64,000 nucleotides of DNA from an uncultured Prevotella sp. Lineage in GTDB: Bacteria; Bacteroidota; Bacteroidia; Bacteroidales; Bacteroidaceae. The DNA lies in assembly GCA_900314995.1 (NCBI GenBank), contig OMXK01000002.1:1-64000 (forward strand). The letters run 5' to 3'. The notes beneath the pieces were generated by a model. The model saw only the letters and a list, made by a program, of their open reading frames with translations. It had not been told where the DNA came from and made no database searches. The stretch's first letter is position 1, and every line of letters starts with the position of its first letter. Position numbers and translations under genes: made by a program. Below, in pieces: positions 41,176 through 51,058 of the stretch.

Positions 41176-43707
41176 ATGACTCAAAGACTTAATTTACGCT
41201 TCATGCTTTTCTGCATGATGCTGATGGCGACTCAGTTGCTTTCAGCCCAATCATTCAAGATCAATGCGGATGGTTATTACAATGCTGCCGGTATCGATGT
41301 GATGGCTTTCAATGACTTTTATCCAGAAGGGCATCAAGGTGGAGTCTGTGTTATTATGAACGGTCGTCGTGTTGCCACTAATGGCGATATCCGAATGGAG
41401 CCGACACCAGGTCAGTGGCAGCCTGTGCCGAAGCAGCTCTCACGTAAGGTAGATGGTAATCGTATTGTAACGACGTTGTGCTATCCGGATTCTTCACGTC
41501 ACATGACAGGTTTTAATCCGATGGTCTATCCGCAATATGAGGTAATATATACCGTTACTGTAGAACCACAGGATAAAGGTGTGCTTGTTACTGTTGACTT
41601 GGATAAACCTGTTCCTGATTATCTTTTGGGTAAGGTAGGTTTCAACTTTGAGTTCTTTCCAGGCGATTTGTTTGGCAAACCATGGTTAATGGATGACCAG
41701 ACAGGTATCTATCCTCAGCAGCCAAATGCGCCATTGGAATTATCTTCAACTAACCTTAACCATATTGGTAACTATTTCTTAGGTAAAGGGCAGAATACCA
41801 ATTTAGATCAACTACTTGCCAAAGGCTATAGTCCTATGAGAGCTGACGATATCGTCGCTGCGCCTTATGCCGTTGGCCGTAAGTTTACATCTCGTCCTGA
41901 CGATCCCTATAGCAAGTTGACAGTGGAGTCTTTTACAGGTGACCTAAAGCTTTATGATGGACGCATGAACCACAATAATGGTTGGTTCGTTCTTCGTAGT
42001 GAGGTTGCTAAGGATGCTACTAAGGGTGCCGTCAAGTGGTTGATTACTCCGAATATCGTGAATGACTGGACATATTGCCCGGTTATACAGACCTCTCAGG
42101 TGGGCTATCACCCGCTGCAGCAGAAACGTATCATCATAGAAACTGATGTTAGGGAGACGCCATCCTCCAATGTACAGTTGGTTCGTATTGACGGGGCTGG
42201 GGAACAGACGGTATCTTCAATCCAACCTACAGTATGGGGTAAGTTCCTGCGCTATAATTATCTGATTGCCGATTTCTCCGCTGTTCAGCAGCCTGGTCTT
42301 TATCAAGTGCGTTATGGAAATGCCCGTTCTTCTGTATTCCGTATTGCTGAAGATGTTTATGAGAGAGGTGTCTGGCAGCCTGTACTCGAATATTTCTTGC
42401 CTGTTCAGATGTGCCATATGCGTGTCAGCGAGAAATACCGTGTCTGGCATGACTTCTGCCACATGGACGATGCCAGGATGGCTGCTGAGGGAAACCATAT
42501 TGATGGCTATGCACAACAGGCTGGTTTGTCGAAGTTCAATGCTGGTGACTTGGTGCCAGGGGTGAACGTAGGTGGTTGGCATGATGCAGGCGATTTTGAT
42601 CTTCGTGTTGAATCTCAAGCTGGCGAGGCTTATATTCTTGCATTGGCATACGAAGCGTTCCATCCTGAAATCGATGTGACAGCTATAGATCAACAGAAGC
42701 ATACGGTAGAGATTCATGAATCGGATGGCAAGAACGATCTGCTTCAACAAGTAGAGAATGGTGCGCTTACTGTTGTACGCTCCTATCAGGCTCTAGGCCG
42801 TCTTTATCGTGGTATAATATGTAATAATGTTCGTCAGTATGTCCTCCTTGGCGATGCGTCGGCTATGACAGATGGAAAGATCGGCAACGAGGATGACCGT
42901 TGGATTTTTACAGAAGATAACCCAATGCGTGCCCTTTCTACTGCGGCAGAACTGGCTGGTGCTTCAAGAGTGCTTTGCGGTTTTAATGACGAACTGGCTC
43001 GTGAATGCCAGGAGATAGCCACAACGCTTTTTGCCCAGACACCTGCAGAGGGATGGGTAGCTGCAATGAAACTACAGGCCGCTGTAGAACTCTATCTGAC
43101 TACAGAGAAGAAGGAGTATCTTGATTTTGTCTTGGATCATCAGGATATGGTATTGAAAGGCATCGGACGTGTGGGATGGTATACGACCCGTCTGGTTCAG
43201 CGCGTTTCCAACATGAAAGATAAGCGTATCAAGCGTTTTGTTGCAGATTTCAGACAGGCTTTGACGACCTATCGTTCAGAATTAGAGAACCGGGCTTCCG
43301 AGACTCCTTATGGTGTTCCCTATCGTCCAAGTATCTGGGGAGCAGGATGGGATATTCAGCGCTTTGGCTTTGAGTATTATTTCCTGTCCAGTGCTTATCC
43401 TGATATATTCCCCAAAGAGACGGTATTCAATGCACTTAATTTCGTTTTGGGATGTCATCCTGGTAGCAACACATCGTCCTTTGCCTCTGGTGTAGGTGCA
43501 AAGTCAGCTACAGTCGCTTATGGCTTGAATCGTGCAGACTGGTCGTATATCCCAGGTGGAGTAGTCTCAGGAACAGCGCTTATCCGCCCAGATTTCCCAG
43601 AGTTGCTTGAATTCCCCTTCCTGTGGCAGCAGATGGAGTATGTGCTGGGTGGCGGTTCATCGCATTATATGTTCCTAGTACTGGCTGCCCGACAATTCTT
43701 ACAATAG
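41176..43707 (+). CDS. GH9 endoglucanase-type glycoside hydrolase
   Basis: An 843-residue secreted protein (signal to about 25, TQLLSAQ). Residues 25-290 form an N-terminal beta-rich region without a named family; an Ig-like CelD_N domain is at about 300-385 (SQVGYHPLQQKRIIIETD); the GH9 (alpha/alpha)6 domain is about 395-843 with the catalytic Asp motif GGWHDAGDFD (about 465-474). The C-terminal end reads EYVLGGGSSHYMFLVLAA where classic GH9 enzymes have YVxNEVAxDYN with the acid Glu; this variant may be typical of a Bacteroidales clade. It most likely acts on beta-1,4-glucosidic bonds. Its stop codon abuts that of the convergent regulator gene. Confidence 0.88.
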   Translation: MTQRLNLRFMLFCMMLMATQLLSAQSFKINADGYYNAAGIDVMAFNDFYPEGHQGGVCVIMNGRRVATNGDIRMEPTPGQWQPVPKQLSRKVDGNRIVTTLCYPDSSRHMTGFNPMVYPQYEVIYTVTVEPQDKGVLVTVDLDKPVPDYLLGKVGFNFEFFPGDLFGKPWLMDDQTGIYPQQPNAPLELSSTNLNHIGNYFLGKGQNTNLDQLLAKGYSPMRADDIVAAPYAVGRKFTSRPDDPYSKLTVESFTGDLKLYDGRMNHNNGWFVLRSEVAKDATKGAVKWLITPNIVNDWTYCPVIQTSQVGYHPLQQKRIIIETDVRETPSSNVQLVRIDGAGEQTVSSIQPTVWGKFLRYNYLIADFSAVQQPGLYQVRYGNARSSVFRIAEDVYERGVWQPVLEYFLPVQMCHMRVSEKYRVWHDFCHMDDARMAAEGNHIDGYAQQAGLSKFNAGDLVPGVNVGGWHDAGDFDLRVESQAGEAYILALAYEAFHPEIDVTAIDQQKHTVEIHESDGKNDLLQQVENGALTVVRSYQALGRLYRGIICNNVRQYVLLGDASAMTDGKIGNEDDRWIFTEDNPMRALSTAAELAGASRVLCGFNDELARECQEIATTLFAQTPAEGWVAAMKLQAAVELYLTTEKKEYLDFVLDHQDMVLKGIGRVGWYTTRLVQRVSNMKDKRIKRFVADFRQALTTYRSELENRASETPYGVPYRPSIWGAGWDIQRFGFEYYFLSSAYPDIFPKETVFNALNFVLGCHPGSNTSSFASGVGAKSATVAYGLNRADWSYIPGGVVSGTALIRPDFPELLEFPFLWQQMEYVLGGGSSHYMFLVLAARQFLQ

Positions 43708-44457
43708 CTATTTGCCTCCAGGAAATTTAGACTGTAGGAATTGGCTGAAGGCTTCTTTAAATGCATCGGTGACGTGGATAATCTCGTCACCGATGTAGAT
43801 ACAATCGTTGCGATCTACCTTGCGGATCTTGTCCAATGCTACGATATATGAGCGATTGACACGCATAAATTGTTGGGTAGGTAGAATATCCTCTACAGAT
43901 TTCATGGTGAGATGAGTGATGAGGGGTTTGCGGATATCCTCAAGGTAGAACATGACATAATCCTTCATGCCGCAGACATAAAGGATATTTGAAAATGCTA
44001 CCTGCTGGTATTCGCCATCCACCTTCAGAAAAACCGACTTGGCGTTGGTGTCTGCCGCCGTGTGATCTGTGGGCAACGGTTCCTGACTCCGGTGCGCAGC
44101 AAACCATTCACGAGCCTTCTCGACTGCAGCAATAAACTTATTATAGCGGATAGGCTTCAGAAGGAAATCAAGCGCTTTTACCTCGTAGCTCTCGAAGGCA
44201 TATTCCTTGAAAGCTGTTGTGAAGATGACACGTGTCTCCGAGGAAATCATGTGTGCCAGTTCCATGCCGTTGAGATCAGGCATCTGGATGTCAAGAAAGA
44301 GCAGATCGGGCTTTTGTTCCTTGATGGCATTAATTGCTTCTACGGAATCAGTGAAAGAGCCGATTAGTTCCAAATCAGGAGTTTTGGCTACAAAAGACTC
44401 TAACAGCTTGACGGCCAATGGCTCGTCGTCGACGATAATGCAGGTGATGGGATTCAT
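43708..44457 (-). CDS. LytTR-family response regulator
   Basis: A 249-residue regulator: receiver domain 1-120 with acidic pair DDE (10-12), phospho-acceptor Asp56 in LLFLDIQMP and Lys in LLKPI, and a C-terminal LytTR DNA-binding domain (about 145-245, FMRVNRSYIVALDKI). It pairs with the kinase just upstream, whose stop it overlaps by 4 bases (ATGA). Targets are unknown; the nearest candidates are the PUL 2 genes it faces and the TonB-dependent receptor behind it. Confidence 0.93.
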   Translation of the reverse strand: MNPITCIIVDDEPLAVKLLESFVAKTPDLELIGSFTDSVEAINAIKEQKPDLLFLDIQMPDLNGMELAHMISSETRVIFTTAFKEYAFESYEVKALDFLLKPIRYNKFIAAVEKAREWFAAHRSQEPLPTDHTAADTNAKSVFLKVDGEYQQVAFSNILYVCGMKDYVMFYLEDIRKPLITHLTMKSVEDILPTQQFMRVNRSYIVALDKIRKVDRNDCIYIGDEIIHVTDAFKEAFSQFLQSKFPGGK

Positions 44458-45620
44458 AGCTGTATAGTGATTTTTACGTGGTAGATATCATTCTCGCCTT
44501 GTGAGGTCGAGCGGTAGAGTGCTTGTTCCCACTCGTAAGCCTCATGATACATCAGTTCCAGACGGCGACGGGTGTTCTCTAATCCGATACCAGAACCACT
44601 ACGGTCTGCATCGTCTTTGGGATAATTGGTATTATCACAGGTGAAGACCAACTTGTCGCCTTCCGCTTCCAGATGGATGTCTATTTTCGAAGGACGGTTG
44701 CTGCTTACACCATGCTTAAAGGCATTCTCGATGAGCGAGATGAAGAGTAGTGGTGCAATCTCAATGTATTGCTCTACTTTGAAGGTGGTCAGTACCTCCG
44801 TCTTGTCGTTGCAACGCAGCTTCATCAGTTCAATATAGTTGCGCATGAACTCCACCTCGCCCTGAATGGGCACCGTTTTCTTGTTGGTCTCATACATCGC
44901 GTAGCGCAGTAGGTCACTGAGTTGGGCAATAGCATCCTGGGCGGCATCGGCATCAATCTGGCAGAGACTCGAGATATTGTTGAGTGTATTGAACAGGAAG
45001 TGCGGATTTATCTGATTCTTCAGCCAGGCTAGTTCGGCCTCAGTATGCTTGGCTTGCTCGTCTTTCAGCTGCTGGCGTATCTGACGGGTGCGGATGAAGT
45101 GGCGGATGCCGATGGCGATGGCTGCCACCATGCAGTTGAGCAGCAGGAACATCAGGAATCCAGAGAAGAAGCCAATCCACATATTGGGTGTCATCTCTGG
45201 CATATTGGGGAGGTCGTGGCGATGGATGAACATCCAGAAGAATTGGTAGTTCAAGCAGAGGATGAGCACCAAGTTGAGGAGGGCAAAGAGCCAGTAGCGG
45301 TGCTGGAAGAACAGTCTGTGCAGGATGTAGAAGTTGACGAAATAGACGATGAGTGGCGACTTCAGCAAGTCCCATACCACAAAGAACGATGTCTTGGTAG
45401 CTTCTGCGTCGCGGGTGCTAAGGTATGTTGCAATCGGCATGGCTCCCAAGATCGGAACCCAGACCAGCAGTTGTACGACGGGCCTGGTGGCAATGTCGGA
45501 ATCGCTACTCTGCTCGTCACCCTTTTCCCCCATCTCCCTGATACGGGATCCCTGTGGCGGCTTAATACCTGCAAGGCGATATAGGAACCGCATGATATCT
45601 TTTTTCTCAATTTTCTTCAT
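44454..45620 (-). CDS. LytS/YehU-type sensor histidine kinase
   Basis: A 388-residue inner-membrane kinase with about four membrane helices in the first 190 residues, then the His_kinase (PF06580) domain: phospho-acceptor in WLKNQINPHFLFNTLNNIS (His about 205) and an ATPase part with ENAFKHGV and GSGIGLENTRRRL. It has no large periplasmic sensor domain, so the signal is likely sensed at the membrane. It overlaps the LytTR gene by 4 bases and forms a two-gene unit with it. A basic cytoplasmic N-terminus of about 50 residues is longer than usual. Confidence 0.92.
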   Translation of the reverse strand: MKKIEKKDIMRFLYRLAGIKPPQGSRIREMGEKGDEQSSDSDIATRPVVQLLVWVPILGAMPIATYLSTRDAEATKTSFFVVWDLLKSPLIVYFVNFYILHRLFFQHRYWLFALLNLVLILCLNYQFFWMFIHRHDLPNMPEMTPNMWIGFFSGFLMFLLLNCMVAAIAIGIRHFIRTRQIRQQLKDEQAKHTEAELAWLKNQINPHFLFNTLNNISSLCQIDADAAQDAIAQLSDLLRYAMYETNKKTVPIQGEVEFMRNYIELMKLRCNDKTEVLTTFKVEQYIEIAPLLFISLIENAFKHGVSSNRPSKIDIHLEAEGDKLVFTCDNTNYPKDDADRSGSGIGLENTRRRLELMYHEAYEWEQALYRSTSQGENDIYHVKITIQL

Positions 45621-45661
45621 ACTGCTGCAAAATTAGGAAATTATTTTGAATTGACAAAATC

Positions 45662-45690
45662 TCTCCCGCATTATCTCAATGCAGGAGGGA
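45662..45690 (-). terminator. Terminator of the TonB-dependent receptor gene
   Basis: The - strand reads TCCTGCATT, loop GAGAT, AATGCGGGA, then GAGATTTTGTC: a stem of about 10 bp with one mismatch, just after the stop at 45707. Confidence 0.6.
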
Positions 45691-45706
45691 TTAATTATGT
45701 GGAATC

Positions 45707-48181
45707 TTATTGTTGTGGCATTGTGCCGTTACTGCCAGAGCCGACGCTGTTAAGCATCTCACCCTGCGATTGCTGCTCGATGAAGTCGTTTTGTACACGA
45801 TTCACGTGCTGCTTTGAAGTCATCTTTGAATTGCCAAAGGTGTAGCTGACCGTTAAGGCTACGCCGTAGATGGGCACTTTGACATTCGTGTGGCTGGTGA
45901 AGTCTTTACCGCGAGTCTCGCTCTCAATGTTCAGTTTGCCACCTTTATTCAGACCGAGAATTCCTTGTACGCCAATGGTGAGCTTGTCTTTCAGCAGCGA
46001 CTTCGAGAGGGTCGCGGTGAGGATGTTGAAGCCGCCGCTCCAGCCCTGCAGGGTATAGTTTTTCGTGGAAGTGATGGCGAAGGCGCTCAGTTTCAGGTCC
46101 CAAGGCAGGGTTTGCTGAAGGCCGACCATTGCGCTGAAGGTCCATCCGCTGTTTTTCTGATCGAGGGCATCGCTGCGCAAATCTGTATAGTTCAAGCCAC
46201 CGTTGAAGAAAAGACGTGTATCTTTCGTCAGCAGATAGTTTACATAACCACTTATTCCTGTCTGGTGGCGCTGTATAACATTGCCGTAAGTGGTGTTCAG
46301 AAGATTATTGCTGTCGTAGAAGCTGTACTGTGAGATGGCATTGTCCACGAAGTTGTGGTGAAGGTTCAGGTTTACCATCAGTTTGGAAGTGAACATATTG
46401 TAGACCAGCGAGAGGTTATGGTTCTTCTCGACATCGAGTTCCGGGTTACCATAGCTGAGGGCAATAGGATTGGTCTTGTCGACATAGGGATTCAGGTAGG
46501 AGATGCCTGGGCGAGAGATACGCATGTTGTAGGTAAGGCCGAGGTTGCTGCCAACGCCGAGGTTGTACTGCAGGCTGGCTGTGGGCACCAGGCTGCCATA
46601 GTCTTTCTTGAAGTCGTCGCCGTTGCCGAGGTGATACTTGACGTCTTGCCAAGTGTACTCATAGCGGAGACCTGCCTTTACGCCTAGCTTGTTGAAATTG
46701 CCTGCATACTCGCCGTAGCCTGCCAGGATAGAGTTCTTGTATTCGTACTCGCTGCTCGTGTTGGGATCATAGATGTCCTTCAGATAATACTTGGAGTCGG
46801 AGGTCGCATCGTGGAGCTGCAGCTTGCCGCCCAGACTTAACGTCTGGCCCGTGCCCAGCGGCATGGCGTAGTCAAGCTGGAAAGTATGGTTTGTGGTCTT
46901 GTCATGATTGTCAGAATAACGGTTTGTCAGGTCGATGTAGTCAGAGGTGTTGCCGAAGTCGTTATGCATCTCCGTTGTGGCAGGGCTGTAGTTCAGCTGA
47001 TAGGTCAGGGCGAGCGACTGTGTGTGCTCCTGATTGAAGAAGCGCTGGTAGTCGAGGCTTCCGTTGAATGATGTGCGCGACATCTTCGTGTCAGTAGTGC
47101 TCTTGTAGCTGAAATCCGGGCTGAGACTGCTGCCGCTCATGGTGGTCAGTGAGGTGCCGCTGCTCTTCATCGTCATGTTGTTTACCTGTGCGGTGAGGTT
47201 CAGTGAGCTCATTGGGTCAATCTGGTATCCGAGGCTCAGACTTCCCATAGTGAATGGGGTCTTCACGCTGCTCTCTGAGGTGAGAAGCTGACTCATGCCG
47301 TTGTCTTGTATCTGCTCCATCTCCGTCGTGGTGTTGCCAGGCTTGTTATAGGAGGTCATCACGTTGGCACTGTAGCTGAGCTTGCCCTGCTGGCCGTTGA
47401 TGAAAGCGCTGGCGCCCAACTGCTTATTGCCTGCCGTTGCCCTCAGCGTGCCGTTATAGCCATTCAGGCTCTGGGCTGCCTGCGGGTTCTGCTTGTTCAT
47501 AACGATGTTCAGCACGCCGGCAGCACCTTCTGCATCGTATTTTGCCCCAGGGTTGGTCATCACCTCGATGCTCTTCACGGCTGTGGCAGGCATGCTCTTG
47601 AATACCATCGACGGGTTCGATGAGAACATCACATTGGGCATGCCGTCTACATACACCTTGAAGGACGAGGAACCGTTCACGGTGATATTATCCTGACCGT
47701 CGACGGTTACCATAGGCACTTTGCGGAGCATATCGAGCACGGTGTTCGACTTCGAGTCCTCGTCCTCAGCCACATTGTAGCTCATCTTGTCGACTTCCAT
47801 CTTCACCAGCGGCTTCTGGGCCACAATCTCCACGCCTTTCAGCATCGTGGCGTTCTCTTTAATATATAAGGTGTCGAGGCTGAGCGGATTCTCCTGTCCG
47901 AGGGTGATCGTCATCTTCAGGTCTTCTTTGCCTACGCTGCTGAACACGATGTCGAACTTGCCCTTACCCTTCACTTCCTGTGAGAACTGGCCGTTCTCGT
48001 CGGTGAGGAACATGGCGACGGGCTTCTCCGTCTTGCCTTCCTTGAATACGCGGATGGTGGCGAAAGGCTCTGCCTCGCCTAAGGTTTCATCCATCAACGT
48101 GCCCTTTACGGTTGTCTGGGCCATTGCTACTGATGAGAGAGTCATCAATGTCATTACGAAAAATGTCCTGAACTGTTTCAT
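45707..48181 (-). CDS. Outer-membrane beta-barrel TonB-dependent receptor (OMP_b-brl_3 type)
   Basis: An 824-residue protein: signal (MKQFRTFFVMTLMTLSSVAMA), a carboxypeptidase-regulatory-like domain (VKGTLMDETLGEAEPFATIRV), a plug with LDMLRKVPMVTVDGQDNITV and VKSIEVMTNPGAKYDAEGAAG, and a C-terminal barrel of the OMP_b-brl_3 group. It ends in a tail of about 35 residues after the barrel strand SYTFGNSKM, rich in Gln and Ser, so it lacks the terminal Phe. No SusD partner is adjacent, so a non-carbohydrate substrate or an efflux-related role is possible. It is divergent from the TolC-MacAB operon. Confidence 0.88.
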   Translation of the reverse strand: MKQFRTFFVMTLMTLSSVAMAQTTVKGTLMDETLGEAEPFATIRVFKEGKTEKPVAMFLTDENGQFSQEVKGKGKFDIVFSSVGKEDLKMTITLGQENPLSLDTLYIKENATMLKGVEIVAQKPLVKMEVDKMSYNVAEDEDSKSNTVLDMLRKVPMVTVDGQDNITVNGSSSFKVYVDGMPNVMFSSNPSMVFKSMPATAVKSIEVMTNPGAKYDAEGAAGVLNIVMNKQNPQAAQSLNGYNGTLRATAGNKQLGASAFINGQQGKLSYSANVMTSYNKPGNTTTEMEQIQDNGMSQLLTSESSVKTPFTMGSLSLGYQIDPMSSLNLTAQVNNMTMKSSGTSLTTMSGSSLSPDFSYKSTTDTKMSRTSFNGSLDYQRFFNQEHTQSLALTYQLNYSPATTEMHNDFGNTSDYIDLTNRYSDNHDKTTNHTFQLDYAMPLGTGQTLSLGGKLQLHDATSDSKYYLKDIYDPNTSSEYEYKNSILAGYGEYAGNFNKLGVKAGLRYEYTWQDVKYHLGNGDDFKKDYGSLVPTASLQYNLGVGSNLGLTYNMRISRPGISYLNPYVDKTNPIALSYGNPELDVEKNHNLSLVYNMFTSKLMVNLNLHHNFVDNAISQYSFYDSNNLLNTTYGNVIQRHQTGISGYVNYLLTKDTRLFFNGGLNYTDLRSDALDQKNSGWTFSAMVGLQQTLPWDLKLSAFAITSTKNYTLQGWSGGFNILTATLSKSLLKDKLTIGVQGILGLNKGGKLNIESETRGKDFTSHTNVKVPIYGVALTVSYTFGNSKMTSKQHVNRVQNDFIEQQSQGEMLNSVGSGSNGTMPQQ

Positions 48182-48224
48182 ATCTTTTCTTTTTTAATTT
48201 TACTTCGCGTGAATTTTGATAGTG

Positions 48225-48232
48225 CAAAGGTA
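48225..48232 (-). promoter_or_regulatory. -7 box of the TonB-dependent receptor gene
   Basis: The - strand reads TACCTTTG, 44 bases before the start; no clear -33 TTTG. The divergent region 48233-48436 holds no other recognisable feature. Confidence 0.6.
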
Positions 48233-48436
48233 CGTTATAGTTTCTCTCGCACCAAGAAACTTTCGACGACTTCTTGCCTTTTTTTCGACGAGTTTCTTCT
48301 TCTGCCTGAAAGGAATATGAATAGCAGCCTCTTTCTGATAGGCAGAGATTAGGTCTTAATGCCGATTAAACACCTAAAGATTTATCGAAGAATGGGCGGT
48401 TAAAATCTATTAACCGAAAAATTTTGTCTATAATAT

Positions 48437-48467
48437 TTTGAAAATACCGATAAACTTAGTACCTTTG
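48437..48467 (+). promoter_or_regulatory. Promoter of the TolC-MacAB operon
   Basis: TTTG 48437-48440 and TACCTTTG 48460-48467 with exactly 19 bases between, 36 bases before the tolC start. Confidence 0.8.
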
Positions 48468-48502
48468 CAGACGAATATTCGATTAATCAAGAGAAGAAGC
48501 AA

Positions 48503-49840
48503 ATGAAGAGAGTATTATTTATAATAGGTATAGTGCTGCTGAACATGCAGATGGCGCTAGCCCAGAAACAATGGACACTGCAAGACTGCATCGACTATGC
48601 GATGGAGAATAATATCACGCTGATGAAGTCGCAACTCCAGAAACGTACGGCTACAGAGGAGCTGAAGGGTGCCAAGGCCGCGCTGCTGCCGACAGTGAGC
48701 GCATCGACTAACCAGAGCCTGGGCTATCAGCCGTGGAAGGATTCCGGCATGTCGTATGTGACCAACGGCACCGTGAATACGAAGGTGGACAAGACTTACT
48801 ATAACGGCTCCTACTCGTTGAGCGGGCAGTGGACCGTATGGAACGGCAACCGCAATATCAACACCATAAGACTTGACCGGCTCTCGGAGGAGCAGGCAGA
48901 ACTCTCCACAAGAGAGACTGCCAACTCCATCCAAGAGCGTATCGCCCAGATCTATTCCCAGATACTCTACCTTGACGAGAACGTGAAGGTGAACGAGCAG
49001 ATGCTGGAGACGAGCATGAAGAATGAGGAACGCGGCAAGGAGATGGTGGAAGTGGGAAAGATGTCGAAGGCCGATCTCGCGCAGCTCTCGGCGCAGCGGG
49101 CCAACGACCAGTATTCCATCGTGGAATCGAAGAGTCAGTTGATGAACTATAAGCTACAGCTGAAGCAGCTTCTGGAGATTACGGACGAGGAGCAGTTTGA
49201 CGTGGCAATCCCCGAGATCAACGATGATGTCGTGATGGCAGAGATACCCTCCATGCAGTCGGTATATGAGCAGGCACTGCTCAGTCGCCCGGAGATAGAG
49301 CGCCTGCAGCTGGCCATCAAGCGCAGCGACGTAAACGTGTCGCTGGCAAAGGCGGGATGGATGCCGAGCGTGAACCTGACGGGAGGCGTGACCACCTCTA
49401 CGAATTCGCTGAGCGGTACTGGCTGGGGCTCGCAGATGAAGAGCAACGTCAACTCGTCAATAGGTCTCGGCGTGACCGTGCCCATCTATGACGGCCGCTC
49501 TACGAAGACCTCTGTCAACAAGGCGAAGATCAACCAGCTGCAGGCTCAGCTGGATCTGTTGGACCAGCAGAAGACGCTTTACTCCGACATACAGCAGTTC
49601 TGGCTGAATGCCTGGACGAATCAGGAGAAGTATCAGGCCGCAAAAAGCAGCGTGGAGAGTGCCCGCCAAAGCTATGAACTGCTGTCAGAACAGTTCCGTC
49701 TGGGGCTGAAGAACATCGTGGAACTGATGTCGGGCAAGGACAAGCTGCTCTCTGCCCAGCAGAATCAGCTGCAGTCGAAGTATCTGACCATCTATAACCA
49801 GCAGATGCTCAAGTTCTATCAAAATGGAGAAATAAAATAA
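48503..49840 (+). CDS. TolC-family outer-membrane efflux protein
   Basis: A 445-residue protein with signal peptide (MKRVLFIIGIVLLNMQMALA), then two OEP repeats of long helices typical of TolC: QWTLQDCIDYAMENNITL at the start and the second repeat from about 250 (SVYEQALLSRPEIERLQLAIK), with SVNLTGGV strands between. It forms the trimeric outer-membrane channel for the MacA-MacB genes that follow after 8 bases. Length is usual. Confidence 0.94.
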   Translation: MKRVLFIIGIVLLNMQMALAQKQWTLQDCIDYAMENNITLMKSQLQKRTATEELKGAKAALLPTVSASTNQSLGYQPWKDSGMSYVTNGTVNTKVDKTYYNGSYSLSGQWTVWNGNRNINTIRLDRLSEEQAELSTRETANSIQERIAQIYSQILYLDENVKVNEQMLETSMKNEERGKEMVEVGKMSKADLAQLSAQRANDQYSIVESKSQLMNYKLQLKQLLEITDEEQFDVAIPEINDDVVMAEIPSMQSVYEQALLSRPEIERLQLAIKRSDVNVSLAKAGWMPSVNLTGGVTTSTNSLSGTGWGSQMKSNVNSSIGLGVTVPIYDGRSTKTSVNKAKINQLQAQLDLLDQQKTLYSDIQQFWLNAWTNQEKYQAAKSSVESARQSYELLSEQFRLGLKNIVELMSGKDKLLSAQQNQLQSKYLTIYNQQMLKFYQNGEIK

Positions 49841-49848
49841 TCAAGTAT

Positions 49849-51054
49849 ATGAAGAAGATTGGAAAGAAAGGATGGATAGCCATCGGCGTGATCGCCGTGA
49901 TTATCATTGCATGGTTCCTCTTCAGAGGGGGGAAGAAAGAAGAGACGCTGACGTTTGAAACCGTCAAGGTGGAGAACACGAATATCCACACGAGTATTAC
50001 GGCTACCGGCACTATCGAGCCTGTGACCTCTGTTACGGTGGGAACGCAGGTCTCTGGCAAAGTGAGCCATCTGTATGTGGATTATAACTCAATCGTGAAG
50101 AAGGGGCAGGTCATTGCCGAGTTGGACCGCACGAACCTGATCAGCGAACTGAATACCGCGAAAGCCAATCTCTCGAGTGCACAGAGTTCGGCTGCCTACG
50201 AGCTTTCTAATTATAATAGGTATAAGACGCTCTACGACAAAGGGCTCGTGAGTGCCGATGAGTTTGAGAGTGCTCAGCTGTCGTATCTGAAGGCAAAGGA
50301 GCAGGTGAACACCTCTCGAGAGAGTGTCCAGAAGGCTCAGACCAATCTCGGCTATGCGACGATTACCTCGCCCATCGACGGTGTAATCTTGTCGAAAGCG
50401 GTGGAGGAAGGTCAGACGGTGGCAGCCTCATTCAATACACCGGAGCTCTTCGTGATTGCACAGGACCTGACGGATATGCGTGTGATTGCCGACATCGACG
50501 AGGCCGATATCGGCGGCGTGCGGGAAGGCCAGCGTGTAAGCTTCACGGTAGATGCCTTCCCCGATGATACATTTGAGGGCCATGTGACTCAGGTGCGCCA
50601 GGAGGCGAAGACGGAGAGCAATGTGGTAACCTACGAGGTGGTGATCTCTGCGCCTAACAACGATCTGAAGTTGAAGCCAGGGCTGACAGCAAACGTGACT
50701 ATCTTCACCCTTGAGAAGAACAATATTCTCGCTGTACCAGCTAAGGCGCTGCGCTTCCATCCCAACGATGCCCTCCTGAAGGAAGGCGAAAGCATCGCCG
50801 ACTGTGAGGGAGACCATAAACTATGGACGAAAGAAGGAGCCGTTTTCAAGGCACACAAGGTGGAGGTTGGTACCTCAAACGGCATGATGACTGAGATTAC
50901 CGGCGGTATCGCAGCAGGTACGGAGGTGCTTGCCGATTTCAATATCAGTGGCGGAGAACCTCAGAAGGAACAGCAGGCAGGCAACCCCTTCATGCCGCGT
51001 CCGAGAAACAACAGGAACAGCCAGTCAGGCGGCAACGCCTCGCAAAAGAAATAA
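49849..51054 (+). CDS. macA: MacA-like periplasmic adaptor (HlyD/RND family)
   Basis: A 401-residue membrane-fusion protein: N-terminal membrane anchor (about 9-26, WIAIGVIAVIIIAWFLF), a lipoyl/barrel-sandwich half VTVGTQVSGKVSHLYVDYNS, an alpha-hairpin (about 90-155), the second half TITSPIDGVILSKAVEEGQ, and beta-barrel LKPGLTANVTIFTLEKN. It connects TolC to the ABC transporter. The C-terminal tail is rich in Gln and Asn (from about 370). The ABC ATPase gene follows after 4 bases. Confidence 0.93.
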   Translation: MKKIGKKGWIAIGVIAVIIIAWFLFRGGKKEETLTFETVKVENTNIHTSITATGTIEPVTSVTVGTQVSGKVSHLYVDYNSIVKKGQVIAELDRTNLISELNTAKANLSSAQSSAAYELSNYNRYKTLYDKGLVSADEFESAQLSYLKAKEQVNTSRESVQKAQTNLGYATITSPIDGVILSKAVEEGQTVAASFNTPELFVIAQDLTDMRVIADIDEADIGGVREGQRVSFTVDAFPDDTFEGHVTQVRQEAKTESNVVTYEVVISAPNNDLKLKPGLTANVTIFTLEKNNILAVPAKALRFHPNDALLKEGESIADCEGDHKLWTKEGAVFKAHKVEVGTSNGMMTEITGGIAAGTEVLADFNISGGEPQKEQQAGNPFMPRPRNNRNSQSGGNASQKK

Positions 51055-51058
51055 GCTT

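Larger units (their letters stand above)
28070..43707 (+). other. PUL 2: beta-glucan-type polysaccharide utilization locus
   Basis: SusC, SusD, a multi-module binding lipoprotein, BACON-GH16, DUF2461, GH3, a DUF6377 regulator and GH9 in one direction, with a convergent LytTR/LytS pair at the end. GH16 with EIDIME, GH3 and GH9 together suggest mixed-linkage glucan, laminarin or cellulosic oligosaccharides (inference). Confidence 0.85.
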
